The translations under genes and the position numbers were made by a program. This document shows, in pieces, positions 7,681 through 16,463 of a stretch of 64,000 bases of DNA. This DNA comes from Pedobacter sp. WC2423 (lineage in GTDB: Bacteria > Bacteroidota > Bacteroidia > Sphingobacteriales > Sphingobacteriaceae): NCBI RefSeq assembly GCF_040822065.1, contig NZ_CP162005.1:4340001-4404000 (forward strand). Reading direction: 5' to 3'. The notes beneath the pieces are model-generated. The model was given only the letters and a program-made list of their open reading frames with translations, was not told the origin of the DNA and made no database searches. How positions within the stretch are numbered: the stretch's first letter is position 1; every line of letters starts with the position of its first letter.

Positions 7681-9801
7681 TTATTGCAGGACTTCTGCCG
7701 GGGCTGGTTTTTCTAACAGATTAGTATAATAGAAGCGTGCACGTTCTGAGAAATCATGCTTGCTTTTAACACCTTTCCAGCCATGTCTGCCACCTGGGTA
7801 GATCATCAGTTCGAAGTGTTTGTTTTCATCTTCTAACTTGTTAATCAGCTGAATTGTATTTTGCATATGTACGTTATCATCCATGTCGCCATGCATAATA
7901 CGCATTAAACCTTTATACTTCTTGGTGTAAGTTAATACAGAAGCATTTTTATATCCCTCAGGATTTTCCTTAGGCGTGTCCATAAAGCGTTCTGCATATA
8001 CGCTGTCATAAAGTTCCCAGCTCGTAACCGGGGCTCCTGCGTAACCAAAATCAAAATAATCTGCACCGTAAGTTAAAGCCATCGTCGTTATATAACCACC
8101 ATAGCTATGGCCAGTAATCAATAGCTTTTTGTTATTAACCCACGGTTTTGCTTTTAACCATTTTGCGGCAGTAATATAATCCTTCATCTCCCATTTACTC
8201 AGGTTTCTATGCATTAAGGCTACACCTTCTTTACCGAATTTACCAGAGGCGCGGTGATCTACCTCAATCTGGATAATCCCTTCATTTGCCCACCACTGCA
8301 AGTCAGCTTTTTTCCAGGTGTTCTTTACAGTTCCGGCATTAGGGCCGCCATAGATACTGAATATCACAGGATATTGTTTAGTTTCATCAAAATCTACCGG
8401 ATAAGTAATTACCGCAGGCAGATTATAGCCATCACCGGTTGGAATCGTGATCATTTCTGTTTTACCGATATTGTAACCAGCGAAACCGGCAGATTTACTG
8501 TCTGCTATTTCTTTGATGATTTTTCCGCTGTGGTCTACTAAGGTTTGTTTAAACGGGGTAGATACGTTGGAATAAGTCGTAATAAATTTATCGCCCGAAG
8601 GAGACATTGCTATCTCATGGGTATAGTTCCCGAAAGTCAGTCTTTTTAAATTTTTACCATTGTAGCCGACACTGTACAGATCGGTTGTGGTAGAAGCTTC
8701 TTTATTCGCTGTAAAATAAACTACTTTGTTCTTCTCATCAACTTTAACAATATCTTTTACCTGCCATTTACCACTGGTCAATGGATTCACCAGTTTACCG
8801 TCCAGTGTATACAGGTAGTAATGTGCCCAGCCTGTTTTATCACTTTTCAGGATGTACTGTTTTTTATCCTCCAAATAAGTAATCCGGCCATCAAAGTCCA
8901 GATCTACCCAGGATGATTGCTTTTCATCATAGATTTCTTTTTTTGCACCGGTCTCCGGTTTAACCGCGTAAAACTTCAGGTTATCCTGTCCGCGGTTCAT
9001 CCACTGAACCATCATATTACTTCCATCATAGCTCCAGTACGGAGTACCGAAATACTGATCGTCCTTTTCATTAAAATCAGCCCATACAATGGTACCGCCT
9101 GCCGAAGGAACAAAACCTATTTTAACTTCAGGATTTGGATCACCTGCTTTTGGATAATGTGTTTTTTCTACATAGCCATGCTGCCCTGTTGAACCATTAA
9201 TCGGGAACATGGGTACGTTGGTATCGTCAAAATGCATAAAAGCAAGGTGCTTGCTGTCCGGAGCCCACCAGAATGATTTGTATTTTGTAGGACGGCCCAG
9301 TATTTCCTCAAAATAAACCCACGAAGAATAACCGTTATAAATTACATCTGTAGCATCAGTCGTATACCTGATTTCTTTGCCTGTAGTCACATCAACGGCA
9401 TAAAGGTCACTTTTACGGGTAAAAGCTACATATTTTCCATCCGGAGAAAGTGTCGGATTGAGCTCTTCTTCAGGGCTATTCGTTAAGCGTTTAGGTGCTG
9501 ATTTACCATACTGAATATAAACATCGTTGTCTTTTACCATGACGTCCACATCACTTTTAGGAGGAGGCGTGTAGGCAGTTCTTTTACCCGAATTGATATC
9601 TACCGCATATAAACGCTGAGTCTTTTCGTCTTTTTCTATGTAATGATTTTCATCGCTCCAGCCTGTAACTTTATTCAGGCTTTTGGTTAACGAAGGAGAG
9701 AGACCCTGCGTTTGTGCGAAATTAAGTCTGTGTTGCTGGGCCTGTAGATTGAAACTGAAACAGAGCCCGGCTGCCAGACTGAAAAGTAAATGATTCTTCA
9801 T
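7681..9801 (-). CDS. Secreted S9 family peptidase, DPP-IV type
   Basis: The 706-residue protein starts with a Sec signal peptide (MKNHLLFSLAAGLCFSFNLQAQQ). A beta-propeller DPPIV_N domain covers about 90-440, with WAPDSKHLAFMHFDD and the glutamate-bearing SWVYFEEILGR segment that in DPP-IV holds the substrate N-terminus. The C-terminal alpha/beta hydrolase has the triad: nucleophile in GHSYGG (about S566), acid in DMDDNV (about D642) and base in GGRHGW (about H673). Family members remove Xaa-Pro dipeptides or tripeptides from peptides in the periplasm. The gene stands alone between two terminators, with a -7 element 18 bases before the ATG. Confidence 0.94.
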   Translation of the reverse strand: MKNHLLFSLAAGLCFSFNLQAQQHRLNFAQTQGLSPSLTKSLNKVTGWSDENHYIEKDEKTQRLYAVDINSGKRTAYTPPPKSDVDVMVKDNDVYIQYGKSAPKRLTNSPEEELNPTLSPDGKYVAFTRKSDLYAVDVTTGKEIRYTTDATDVIYNGYSSWVYFEEILGRPTKYKSFWWAPDSKHLAFMHFDDTNVPMFPINGSTGQHGYVEKTHYPKAGDPNPEVKIGFVPSAGGTIVWADFNEKDDQYFGTPYWSYDGSNMMVQWMNRGQDNLKFYAVKPETGAKKEIYDEKQSSWVDLDFDGRITYLEDKKQYILKSDKTGWAHYYLYTLDGKLVNPLTSGKWQVKDIVKVDEKNKVVYFTANKEASTTTDLYSVGYNGKNLKRLTFGNYTHEIAMSPSGDKFITTYSNVSTPFKQTLVDHSGKIIKEIADSKSAGFAGYNIGKTEMITIPTGDGYNLPAVITYPVDFDETKQYPVIFSIYGGPNAGTVKNTWKKADLQWWANEGIIQIEVDHRASGKFGKEGVALMHRNLSKWEMKDYITAAKWLKAKPWVNNKKLLITGHSYGGYITTMALTYGADYFDFGYAGAPVTSWELYDSVYAERFMDTPKENPEGYKNASVLTYTKKYKGLMRIMHGDMDDNVHMQNTIQLINKLEDENKHFELMIYPGGRHGWKGVKSKHDFSERARFYYTNLLEKPAPAEVLQ

Positions 9802-9819
9802 GTGGAAAGTTTAGTGGCG

Positions 9820-9827
9820 CAAAACTA
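9820..9827 (-). promoter_or_regulatory. -7 promoter element of the DPP-IV-like gene
   Basis: On the minus strand the sequence is TAGTTTTG, matching TAnnTTTG, 18 bases before the ATG at 9801. I see no clear TTG at the expected -33 distance, so the call rests on the -7 element and its position. Confidence 0.5.
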
Positions 9828-9880
9828 AGAAAGCGGCGGCGCATTATTGGTATTGTGTAATAGATGTTACCTGATCAAAA

Positions 9881-9912
9881 AAAAGCATGCTGCATTTAAT
9901 GCAGCATGCTTT
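9881..9912 (-). terminator. Terminator of the DUF4377/META gene
   Basis: A near-perfect inverted repeat, AAAGCATGCTGCATT (9882-9896) against AATGCAGCATGCTTT (9898-9912). On the minus strand it is followed by a run of eight Ts (plus-strand As at 9877-9884). It lies just downstream of the minus-strand gene that stops at 9936. Confidence 0.85.
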
Positions 9913-9935
9913 CCTGTAGCTATCTTTTTGAATGG

Positions 9936-10664
9936 TTATGGCGTATCGGTTTGCAGGCCGGACATTCCAAACATCACAACCAGCTTATTGCCCAGATAAA
10001 GGTTTAAGGTCTGATCTGCAATGTCATACCTGAATGTTTTATCGTTCAGCAGGTTTACGAAATCATTTTCCAGTTTCATTTTCTCTTCAGAACAGGCCAT
10101 CATGGTACTTCCGATCTGTTTAAAAGTAATGGCACCTTTACTGAACTCATAACTTCCAAAAATGCTGTTACAGCCGGCAGAACCGTTGAAACGCTGGTCT
10201 TCGCGGTGAAAGATCAGATAAGCAGGAGATTCTTCCCGGGTAATACCGTTCAGCTGGATTAAGTTCCATTTATGGTTAAAGATGAAGTTTGCTTCAGCGG
10301 TATTTGTGTTCGTGTTTTCGGTACCGCGGGATATTTTCTGACGCTTTAAAATCCTTTTCACTTTGTAGCTGTAGCTGGATGCATCTGCCGGAACATTTGC
10401 TCTTTTGGTACGGGAAACCAAAAGGGTATACCGGTAACCAGGCTTATAGGTGAATCCTACGATGCCACCATAAAAAAATTCCCAGTCTTTACTGGTTGTA
10501 TATTTGACCAGGTAACAGGTTTGGGGGCCCATACCTGTACAGTTTGCACGCTCTTCTTTAATCACCATCCGGATGTCTTCCGCTTTGCTGTAACTGGAAA
10601 GGCCAGCTATGAAAATCAGGGTCAGAATTAATCTGGTGCTGAAGTTTTTTAATTGTGTTTTCAT
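9936..10664 (-). CDS. Secreted DUF4377 and META domain protein
   Basis: The 242-residue product has an N-terminal signal (about 1-29, ending SSYSKAE). The region ~30-115 resembles DUF4377, with a CTGMGPQTCYLVK Cys pair and a YRYTLLVSR strand. The second half is a META domain: WNLIQLNG, then FNGSAGCNSIFGSYEF and MMACSEEKMKLENDFVNLL, the usual G-x-x-GCN and M-x-T/A-xMAC signatures of HslJ-type proteins. Both domains are generally found in envelope or secreted proteins and their molecular role is unclear. The gene stands alone, with its own terminator. Confidence 0.85.
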   Translation of the reverse strand: MKTQLKNFSTRLILTLIFIAGLSSYSKAEDIRMVIKEERANCTGMGPQTCYLVKYTTSKDWEFFYGGIVGFTYKPGYRYTLLVSRTKRANVPADASSYSYKVKRILKRQKISRGTENTNTNTAEANFIFNHKWNLIQLNGITREESPAYLIFHREDQRFNGSAGCNSIFGSYEFSKGAITFKQIGSTMMACSEEKMKLENDFVNLLNDKTFRYDIADQTLNLYLGNKLVVMFGMSGLQTDTP

Positions 10665-10720
10665 TTGTGTGATATGTTATCCCCAACAGGATGCCGGAAT
10701 GGCTGCCTTTCCATAAATAT

Positions 10721-10755
10721 AAAAAAAGGGATGCTCATATACGATGAACATCCCC
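10721..10755 (-). terminator. Terminator of ilvE
   Basis: The arms GGGATG (10728-10733) and CATCCC (10749-10754) pair, with further pairing inside. On the minus strand the hairpin runs into seven Ts (plus-strand As at 10721-10727). It sits 28 bases past the ilvE stop codon. Confidence 0.8.
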
Positions 10756-10781
10756 ATTTTTTTAAATTATTTTATTTTGAA

Positions 10782-11846
10782 TTAAACCGACCAGTTCCAG
10801 CCGAACTCATCAGCTGTAATTCCATAACGGATATCGTTTAATTTTTTAGCAATTCCAGTAGAAACAGTACGTGTGGCAGGATCTGTTAACTGGTAAGTTT
10901 TACCTTCATAAGTAATCTCGCTGATTTGTGTAACCGTTGCAGCAGTACCTACAGCAAAAGCTTCTGTTAAGCTTCCGTTTTCGATATTTTCCAGCACTTC
11001 CTGGATCAGTACTCTTCTTTCTTCTACTTCAGTACCCATGCTTTTTGCCAGCAGGATAATCGTATCTCTGGTTACACCATCCAGAATCGTTTCACGAACT
11101 TCTGGCGTTACAATTTTACCATTGATCACAAACATCAGGTTGGCTGCACCAGATTCTTCTAAATATTTATGTTCTTTAGCATCCGTCCAGATTAACTGGT
11201 CAAAACCTTCAGCCTGTGCTTCCACAGTCGGAAGCATTGCTCTTGAATAATTTCCGGCAGTTTTTGCTGCACCAACACCACCCTCAGCAGAACGTGTATA
11301 ATGCGTCTCAATTTTAACTTTTAAAGGTTTGCTGTAATATGGAGCACTTGGATTAGCCAAAATCACAAACTTGTAAGTTGAAGATGGTCTTACACCTAAA
11401 ACAGGGTCTGTAGCAAACATCACTGGTCTGAGGTATAAAGAATAATTTTCTTCAGCAGGAACCCATGCTTTATCCATGCTGATCAGCGCTGCGATACCCT
11501 GCATGAAAACTTCTTCAGGAATATTTGCCATCGCCATACGGGTAGCAGATTTATTGAAACGTGCAAAGTTTTTATCAGCTCTGAATACGCTTACGCCGCC
11601 GTCTGCCTGCTTATAAGCTTTCAGCCCTTCAAAAATTGCCTGTCCATAATGTAAAGCAGAAATAGCAGGGCTCATCGGAATAGGGCCATAAGGAAGGATT
11701 TCGAAATTTTTCCATTCGCCATCTTCGTAATCAGCCACAAACATATGGTCTGTAAAAACTTTTCCAAAAGGCAAGTCAGTATAATCTGTTTCAGCCAGTC
11801 TGGAATGACCAGCTTTTGTGGTTTTTATAGTTAAGGTATCTATCAC
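10782..11846 (-). CDS. ilvE: Branched-chain amino acid aminotransferase (class IV, type II)
   Basis: IlvE transfers the amino group between glutamate and the keto acids of leucine, isoleucine and valine, using PLP. The 354-residue length and motifs fit the eukaryote-like type II enzymes: GQAIFEGLKAY near residue 70, LYLRPVMFAT, the PLP lysine in GAAKTAGNYSRAM, then YLEESGAANLMFV and TILDGVTRDTII. It has its own -7 element upstream and a terminator downstream, so it is probably monocistronic. Confidence 0.96.
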   Translation of the reverse strand: MIDTLTIKTTKAGHSRLAETDYTDLPFGKVFTDHMFVADYEDGEWKNFEILPYGPIPMSPAISALHYGQAIFEGLKAYKQADGGVSVFRADKNFARFNKSATRMAMANIPEEVFMQGIAALISMDKAWVPAEENYSLYLRPVMFATDPVLGVRPSSTYKFVILANPSAPYYSKPLKVKIETHYTRSAEGGVGAAKTAGNYSRAMLPTVEAQAEGFDQLIWTDAKEHKYLEESGAANLMFVINGKIVTPEVRETILDGVTRDTIILLAKSMGTEVEERRVLIQEVLENIENGSLTEAFAVGTAATVTQISEITYEGKTYQLTDPATRTVSTGIAKKLNDIRYGITADEFGWNWSV

Positions 11847-11867
11847 GGTTTCTCTTATTTTTCAGTA

Positions 11868-11875
11868 CAAAATTA
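11868..11875 (-). promoter_or_regulatory. -7 promoter element of ilvE
   Basis: On the minus strand the sequence is TAATTTTG, matching TAnnTTTG, about 21 bases before the ilvE ATG. The -33 region is AT-rich without a clear TTG. Confidence 0.5.
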
Positions 11876-11972
11876 CGAAATATTCGTCTTATATAATATA
11901 TTATTTCTCTTTATGACATTTGCCCGGTATTGAGCGCTGCATTATCAATAAAGAGCAGTTTGCAAGGATGAA

Positions 11973-12932
11973 TTATTTTTTGATACTTTTCAGTACATTC
12001 AGCACCCAGGCCTTACCCCATTCTTCCAATTGTTCTTCTGTCCATAAAGACGGATAAAAGATTCTTTTCTGGAAACGCGGAGGCAGATATTTCTGCCAGT
12101 TGGTTCCTCCTGTAGCAGCGATGTCTACCGGATCCCGCTCCAGATACCTGACCGCCGACTTGTAATGTGACAACGGCCATTCTACATTCACAAACAGATC
12201 CAGCTTTCTTAATTCTTCAGCTAACAGGGTCACATCCAGACCTTCCTTTTCAAAACGGGTATACAAAGCAGAGAAATTATTGAACTCCCTGTCTTTAACC
12301 AATTGCAAAAACTGCGCAGCATATTTAGTAATAAACTGTTTTAAAGTTAAGGTCTGTTTTCCGCTCGACAATTCAGTAGCCCCGAATTTCCAGTAGATGT
12401 TTTCAAATTTCTCTTCTAAACTGGCATTGGCAAGCTCTTCTCTTTTGCTCTTATCTACTAATCTTGTAAAATCAGTTGCACAAATTTCGATCATTCTGTA
12501 TTGTGCAGATTGGAAACCGCTGGCTGGTAACAGAGACATTCTGAATTTAAGGAATTGTTCCTTTTCCATACCGTCTACCATCACCTCGAAAGAGCTGGTC
12601 AGCGCATTGAAATAGGCATTGATACGTTTGACACGCGCCGTAAAAAACTCAATTGTCAGCGCAGGATGTTCCGCAATTTGTTTACACTCATGCAGGCAAA
12701 GCTTAAAATAAAGCTCTGTAATCTGATGGTACATAATGAAAATCTCTTCGTCCGGAAAAGGTGTTTTCGGACTTTGCAGGCTCAATAAGGTGTCAAGGTG
12801 GATGTAATCCCAGTAAGTTAAGAAATCGGCATAAAGCAGCCCATCCAGATAGGCGGCCATATCCTGGCCCATAGCTTCATACTTTTCCTGTAATTTGTCC
12901 AGCTTGCTTTTTATTTCTGGTGTAAGTTCCAT
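11973..12932 (-). CDS. kynA: Tryptophan 2,3-dioxygenase family protein
   Basis: This heme dioxygenase family opens the indole ring of tryptophan to N-formylkynurenine, the first step of the kynurenine route. The 319-residue sequence has the family signature near the N-terminus (YADFLTYWDYIHLDTLLSLQ region, residues about 34-53) and EEIFIMYHQITELYFKLCLHE. The C-terminal WPLSHYKSAVRYLERDP and TGGTNWQKYLPP correspond to the heme-ligand histidine and the substrate-loop region. It starts 2 bases after the phosphatase fusion stop, as the last gene of a three-gene operon. No other kynurenine-pathway genes are in the window. Confidence 0.85.
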   Translation of the reverse strand: MELTPEIKSKLDKLQEKYEAMGQDMAAYLDGLLYADFLTYWDYIHLDTLLSLQSPKTPFPDEEIFIMYHQITELYFKLCLHECKQIAEHPALTIEFFTARVKRINAYFNALTSSFEVMVDGMEKEQFLKFRMSLLPASGFQSAQYRMIEICATDFTRLVDKSKREELANASLEEKFENIYWKFGATELSSGKQTLTLKQFITKYAAQFLQLVKDREFNNFSALYTRFEKEGLDVTLLAEELRKLDLFVNVEWPLSHYKSAVRYLERDPVDIAATGGTNWQKYLPPRFQKRIFYPSLWTEEQLEEWGKAWVLNVLKSIKK

Positions 12933-12933
12933 T

Positions 12934-14232
12934 TTAATAAAGTACTCTGAATTTTATAGTTTGTTCAATTTTCTTTAAAGACTTAAAAAGGTCTTGATCA
13001 TATTCTGCATTGATATCTGTAATCGCATAGCCAATCAATGGATTGGTCATCAGGAACTGGCCTACAATATTGATATTGTGTTTCGCAAAAACAGTATTGA
13101 TCTGCGCCATAATTCCCGGAACGTTATGGTGGACGTGAATGAGCCGGTGTGAAGCATCAATTCTCGGCAACTGTAAATTCGGGAAGTTAACACTTAGGTA
13201 AGTAGTCCCTTTATTCATGAAATCCAACATCCTTTTAGGGATGAAGTTGGCGTTTCTCGGGTTATTTTTTGGATCTTCAAAAACCACGATACCCATTGCT
13301 GTACAAGCTTGTAAATCCATTTTACTGGTTGTGCTGCCAAGATAACCAATCGTTTTTAACTTCAATGCAAGCTTTAATTTCTCCGGATCCATTTTCTCGC
13401 CTTTTCCCAGCAAGATCATATGGACATCTTTCACATATTTGTCTTCAAAAGACGTTTTGTGACGGACAGAAAGACCGTCTTTCTTTAAAAGTGCAAGGCT
13501 TTCTTCTGGAATATCGCCGATTGCAAGACATAAAATCCTGTTTTTTGGATAGGAAATCGCCCTTGGCAGATTATTAACGTATAAAAACTCGTCGAAGCTA
13601 GGCGTCACATGATCAGCTCTGCTCACAATGCTCTCTCTGGAAATATTCTCTGTAAAGGCGAAGAATTTTTTGATCATTCCGCTTTCACGAAGCTGGAAAT
13701 CAGAATATCCATCGCCGATTCCGTATAAATCGCCTTCAAGGTTCAGGTGCTGCATCAGTTTTACTTTACCACCTTCTTCACTTAATGGGTTTGCATGATC
13801 ATAATCGATGATTTTACCATCACCTGTAGTCACAAACGTATTGGCGTAAATATTTTCTTTTTTAATGTGATACTGACTCACGACCGGGGTAATAAACTCT
13901 TTAAAACCGCCGGATACAATCAATACCTGGTCAGCATGTTTTTTAAAAAATTCCGCATTGCGGGAAAAAGATTTGGATACTTTCTTCTTTAAGCGGGTAA
14001 TTAATTGTTTCAGGTGATCTTCTGAGGCTTCCAGTAATTTTACTCTTTGCGCCAGACTTTCACCAAATGATAGTTTTCCTTCCATCGCCAGGTTAGTCAG
14101 GTCTTCAATTTTCTTAAAGATGGCTTCCTTGTCGGGATGCTTTTTGAGGGAAATGCGGGCAAGCTCATCCAGAGCCTCTACCTGTGTGAAAGTGCTGTCG
14201 AAATCAATGATGTAAATATTCTTTTGCTTCAT
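12934..14232 (-). CDS. serB: Phosphoserine phosphatase fused to a truncated PGDH segment and an ACT domain
   Basis: The N-terminal ~215 residues are a complete HAD phosphatase of the SerB type: nucleophile motif DFDSTFT (10-16), SGG (107-109), the lysine region GGKVK (154-158) and GIGDGYSDFQL (171-181). Residues ~230-330 resemble the first part of the substrate-binding domain of 3-phosphoglycerate dehydrogenase (MILLGKGEKMD, IGYLGSTTSKMDLQACTAMG, VVFEDPKNNPRN). The chain then jumps straight to the PGDH C-terminus: LSVNFPNLQLP and the ACT domain HRLIHVHHNVPGIMAQINTV. The NAD-binding domain and the catalytic Arg/Glu/His of PGDH are absent. It should dephosphorylate phosphoserine and may sense serine. 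It lies 1 base after the epimerase and 1 base before the dioxygenase gene. Confidence 0.85.
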   Translation of the reverse strand: MKQKNIYIIDFDSTFTQVEALDELARISLKKHPDKEAIFKKIEDLTNLAMEGKLSFGESLAQRVKLLEASEDHLKQLITRLKKKVSKSFSRNAEFFKKHADQVLIVSGGFKEFITPVVSQYHIKKENIYANTFVTTGDGKIIDYDHANPLSEEGGKVKLMQHLNLEGDLYGIGDGYSDFQLRESGMIKKFFAFTENISRESIVSRADHVTPSFDEFLYVNNLPRAISYPKNRILCLAIGDIPEESLALLKKDGLSVRHKTSFEDKYVKDVHMILLGKGEKMDPEKLKLALKLKTIGYLGSTTSKMDLQACTAMGIVVFEDPKNNPRNANFIPKRMLDFMNKGTTYLSVNFPNLQLPRIDASHRLIHVHHNVPGIMAQINTVFAKHNINIVGQFLMTNPLIGYAITDINAEYDQDLFKSLKKIEQTIKFRVLY

Positions 14233-14233
14233 T

Positions 14234-15202
14234 TTAAAGTTTTTTTAAACCTGCACATACTTCCTGAATGCTTTGATGCAGGGGCTTGAAGGTGATACCC
14301 GTACTATTCCTGATTTTATCGTTACTGTATAAACTTATATTTAAACTGCTTTTTGCGGCATCGCTGGTTAATGCGGCTGCTTTTCCCGTAAATAAGGAAG
14401 CTAGTTTTGCTGCCCGCCATGCAACACCAAGCATCCATGGTTTAGCCTCTTTTGATGGGGCTTTAACACCCATTCCTTTGGCAATCTCTGAAAAAAACTG
14501 CTTATAATGGTAATTCTCTGCTGATATTGTAAATCTTTCACCTGTGATCTCACTTTCCATCAGTAGAATCATGCTTTTTGCGACATCTTCAACGTCTACA
14601 ATTCCTGTTGCCCCTTTGGTATAATAGCCTAAACCATCTTTAACGAGTTTGAAAATTGCGCCACTGCCCGTATATCCGGCATTGCGGCCAATGATGACCG
14701 ATGGATTTACAATAACTGCTTCTAAGCCTTCAGCTATGCTGCGCCACACTTCCATTTCTCCTTCATATTTGGAGATGGCATAGGAATGGACATTGGCATC
14801 GTATTCCCAAAAGTCTTTTTCGGTAATCTGCATTCCTTTTTTAGCCTCGCCCAACGCGGCAACAGAACTGACATGAAGGAGCCTCGCGTTATGGTGCACA
14901 CATAAATTAGCCACATTACTGGTTCCTTCAATGTTAACTTTCAGCAGGATTGCTTTATCTTTAGGATCAAATGATACTTTGGCTGCACAGTGGTATACTT
15001 TTGTGATATTATCAAAAGCATCATCAAGTGTGGACAAGTCATTAATATCGGCTACTACCCATTCAATCAATGTATTACCGGATAGTATCGCTGGGATTAC
15101 GGAGTCTTCTCTTTTCAGGGCGCGTAATGGGTGTCCCTGCCCGGTAAGCTGGTGAATGAGTTCAGCTCCTAAAAATCCTGTGGCACCGGTAACTAAAATC
15201 AT
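14234..15202 (-). CDS. NAD-dependent epimerase/dehydratase (extended SDR)
   Basis: The 322-residue protein begins MILVTGATGFLGAELIHQL, the GxxGxxG nucleotide-binding motif of extended short-chain dehydrogenases, so the start is the ATG at 15202; an upstream in-frame start would add 40 unrelated residues and overlap the divergent gene. The SDR landmarks are VYHCAAKVSFDPKD, LLHVSSVAALGEA and the catalytic YAISKYEGE (YxxxK). The substrate is not evident; the family includes dihydroflavonol-reductase-like and sugar-nucleotide enzymes. It is the first gene of the operon with the phosphatase fusion and tryptophan dioxygenase. Confidence 0.88.
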   Translation of the reverse strand: MILVTGATGFLGAELIHQLTGQGHPLRALKREDSVIPAILSGNTLIEWVVADINDLSTLDDAFDNITKVYHCAAKVSFDPKDKAILLKVNIEGTSNVANLCVHHNARLLHVSSVAALGEAKKGMQITEKDFWEYDANVHSYAISKYEGEMEVWRSIAEGLEAVIVNPSVIIGRNAGYTGSGAIFKLVKDGLGYYTKGATGIVDVEDVAKSMILLMESEITGERFTISAENYHYKQFFSEIAKGMGVKAPSKEAKPWMLGVAWRAAKLASLFTGKAAALTSDAAKSSLNISLYSNDKIRNSTGITFKPLHQSIQEVCAGLKKL

Positions 15203-15238
15203 TTCATTTTTTTTAGGATGTTCATTAATATATGAGCT

Positions 15239-15246
15239 CAAAAATA
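15239..15246 (-). promoter_or_regulatory. -7 promoter element of the epimerase operon
   Basis: The minus strand reads TATTTTTG, matching TAnnTTTG, 36 bases before the ATG at 15202. The -33 region has no clear TTG. The element also supports the shorter start for the epimerase, because the longer version would begin upstream of the promoter. Confidence 0.5.
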
Positions 15247-15275
15247 GATATTTGACAGCATAGATACCATTAATT

Positions 15276-16463
15276 ATGTCCTTATCCGATTTTTTCTCCC
15301 CTTTAACTCTCGAAAAATTCACGCCTAAACAGGGCTTTTATACCAGTCAGCTGGGAATGAAGACTAGTTTTTACACGGAAAAATTTCCTGAGCTGGGTGA
15401 TAAAACCTTTGATATTGCGATTCTGGGCGTAAAGGATGACCGTGCTGCGGTAAATAATAATGGTTGTTCTTTAGGGCCTGATTACTTCAGAGAGCAGTTT
15501 TATTTGCTGCATGAAGGTGCATTTGAAAGCAGAATTGTTGATTTGGGTAATATTATTGCCGGAGCGACAATTTCTGATACTTACATTGCGCTTAAGATGG
15601 TAGTAACCGAGCTGATCAGACTGGATATTGTTCCGGTTATTATTGGTGGTGGCCAGGATCTGACTTATGCACAATACATGGCTTATGAAGCGCTGGAGCA
15701 AAAAGTGGATCTGGTAGTGGTGGATAGCCGGTTTGATCTGGATGAAGATGAAAATGAGCAGGGAAGTATGGCAACCAGATCGGATACTTATCTGAATAAG
15801 ATCTTTATGCATCAGCCTAATTACCTGTTTAATTTCAGTAACATCGGTTATCAGACTTACCTGGTTAATCAGGATAGTCTGAAGGTAATGAATAAACTGT
15901 ATTTCGATGTTCACCGTTTGGGTGAGTTTTTAACAGATGTGAGTTCTGCTGAACCTGTCATCAGGAATGCAAACATGATGAGCTTTGATTTTTCTTGCAT
16001 CCGTTCTTCGGATTCTTCTGCAAACGGGAATGCCGGCCCAAATGGTTTTTATGGGGAGCAGGCTTGTAAGATTGCCCATTATGCGGGATTAAATGATAAG
16101 TTAACCTCTGTCGGCTTTTATGAATTTAACCCCGCGTTTGATCATGGCAGCCAGTCAGCAATGTTGCTGGGCCAGATGGTTTGGTATTTTGTAGATGGTT
16201 TTTATAACCGTAAAAAAGATTTTCCATTAAATCCTAAGTCTCAATATTTAATTTATCGTGCAAGCCTGAACGATGGTTCGGGTGAAATGCTTTTTGTGAA
16301 AAGCAAGAAATCTGACCGCTGGTGGATGCAGGTTCCCTATCCTTCGGGAGTTTCTAAAAATGAGCGTTTCCATTTGGTGCCCTGCCGATATGAAGATTAT
16401 ACAATGGCTGTTAATGGAGAAGTGCCTGATTTATGGTGGCGTACTTATCAAAAGCTGCTTTAG
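15276..16463 (+). CDS. Arginase/formimidoylglutamase-fold protein, probably catalytically dead
   Basis: The 395-residue protein has the ureohydrolase fold signature regions, but key metal ligands are changed. GGGHD is GGGQD (IIGGGQDLTYAQYMA). DxHxD is DSRFD. SxDxDxxD is SFDFSCIRSSD. Of the six manganese ligands of classical arginases, three acids remain and two His and one Asp are lost. Bacteroidota genomes carry a conserved gene annotated formimidoylglutamase that, in flavobacteria, lies near miaB and gliding genes, and this is probably its ortholog. The role is unknown, possibly structural or regulatory. It is divergent from the epimerase operon. Confidence 0.85.
   Translation: MSLSDFFSPLTLEKFTPKQGFYTSQLGMKTSFYTEKFPELGDKTFDIAILGVKDDRAAVNNNGCSLGPDYFREQFYLLHEGAFESRIVDLGNIIAGATISDTYIALKMVVTELIRLDIVPVIIGGGQDLTYAQYMAYEALEQKVDLVVVDSRFDLDEDENEQGSMATRSDTYLNKIFMHQPNYLFNFSNIGYQTYLVNQDSLKVMNKLYFDVHRLGEFLTDVSSAEPVIRNANMMSFDFSCIRSSDSSANGNAGPNGFYGEQACKIAHYAGLNDKLTSVGFYEFNPAFDHGSQSAMLLGQMVWYFVDGFYNRKKDFPLNPKSQYLIYRASLNDGSGEMLFVKSKKSDRWWMQVPYPSGVSKNERFHLVPCRYEDYTMAVNGEVPDLWWRTYQKLL

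Noticed and set aside
15203..15322. 40-residue N-terminal extension of the epimerase
   Set aside because: The extension does not look like the family, overlaps the divergent gene and lies upstream of the likely promoter; the ATG at 15202 starts the Rossmann motif.
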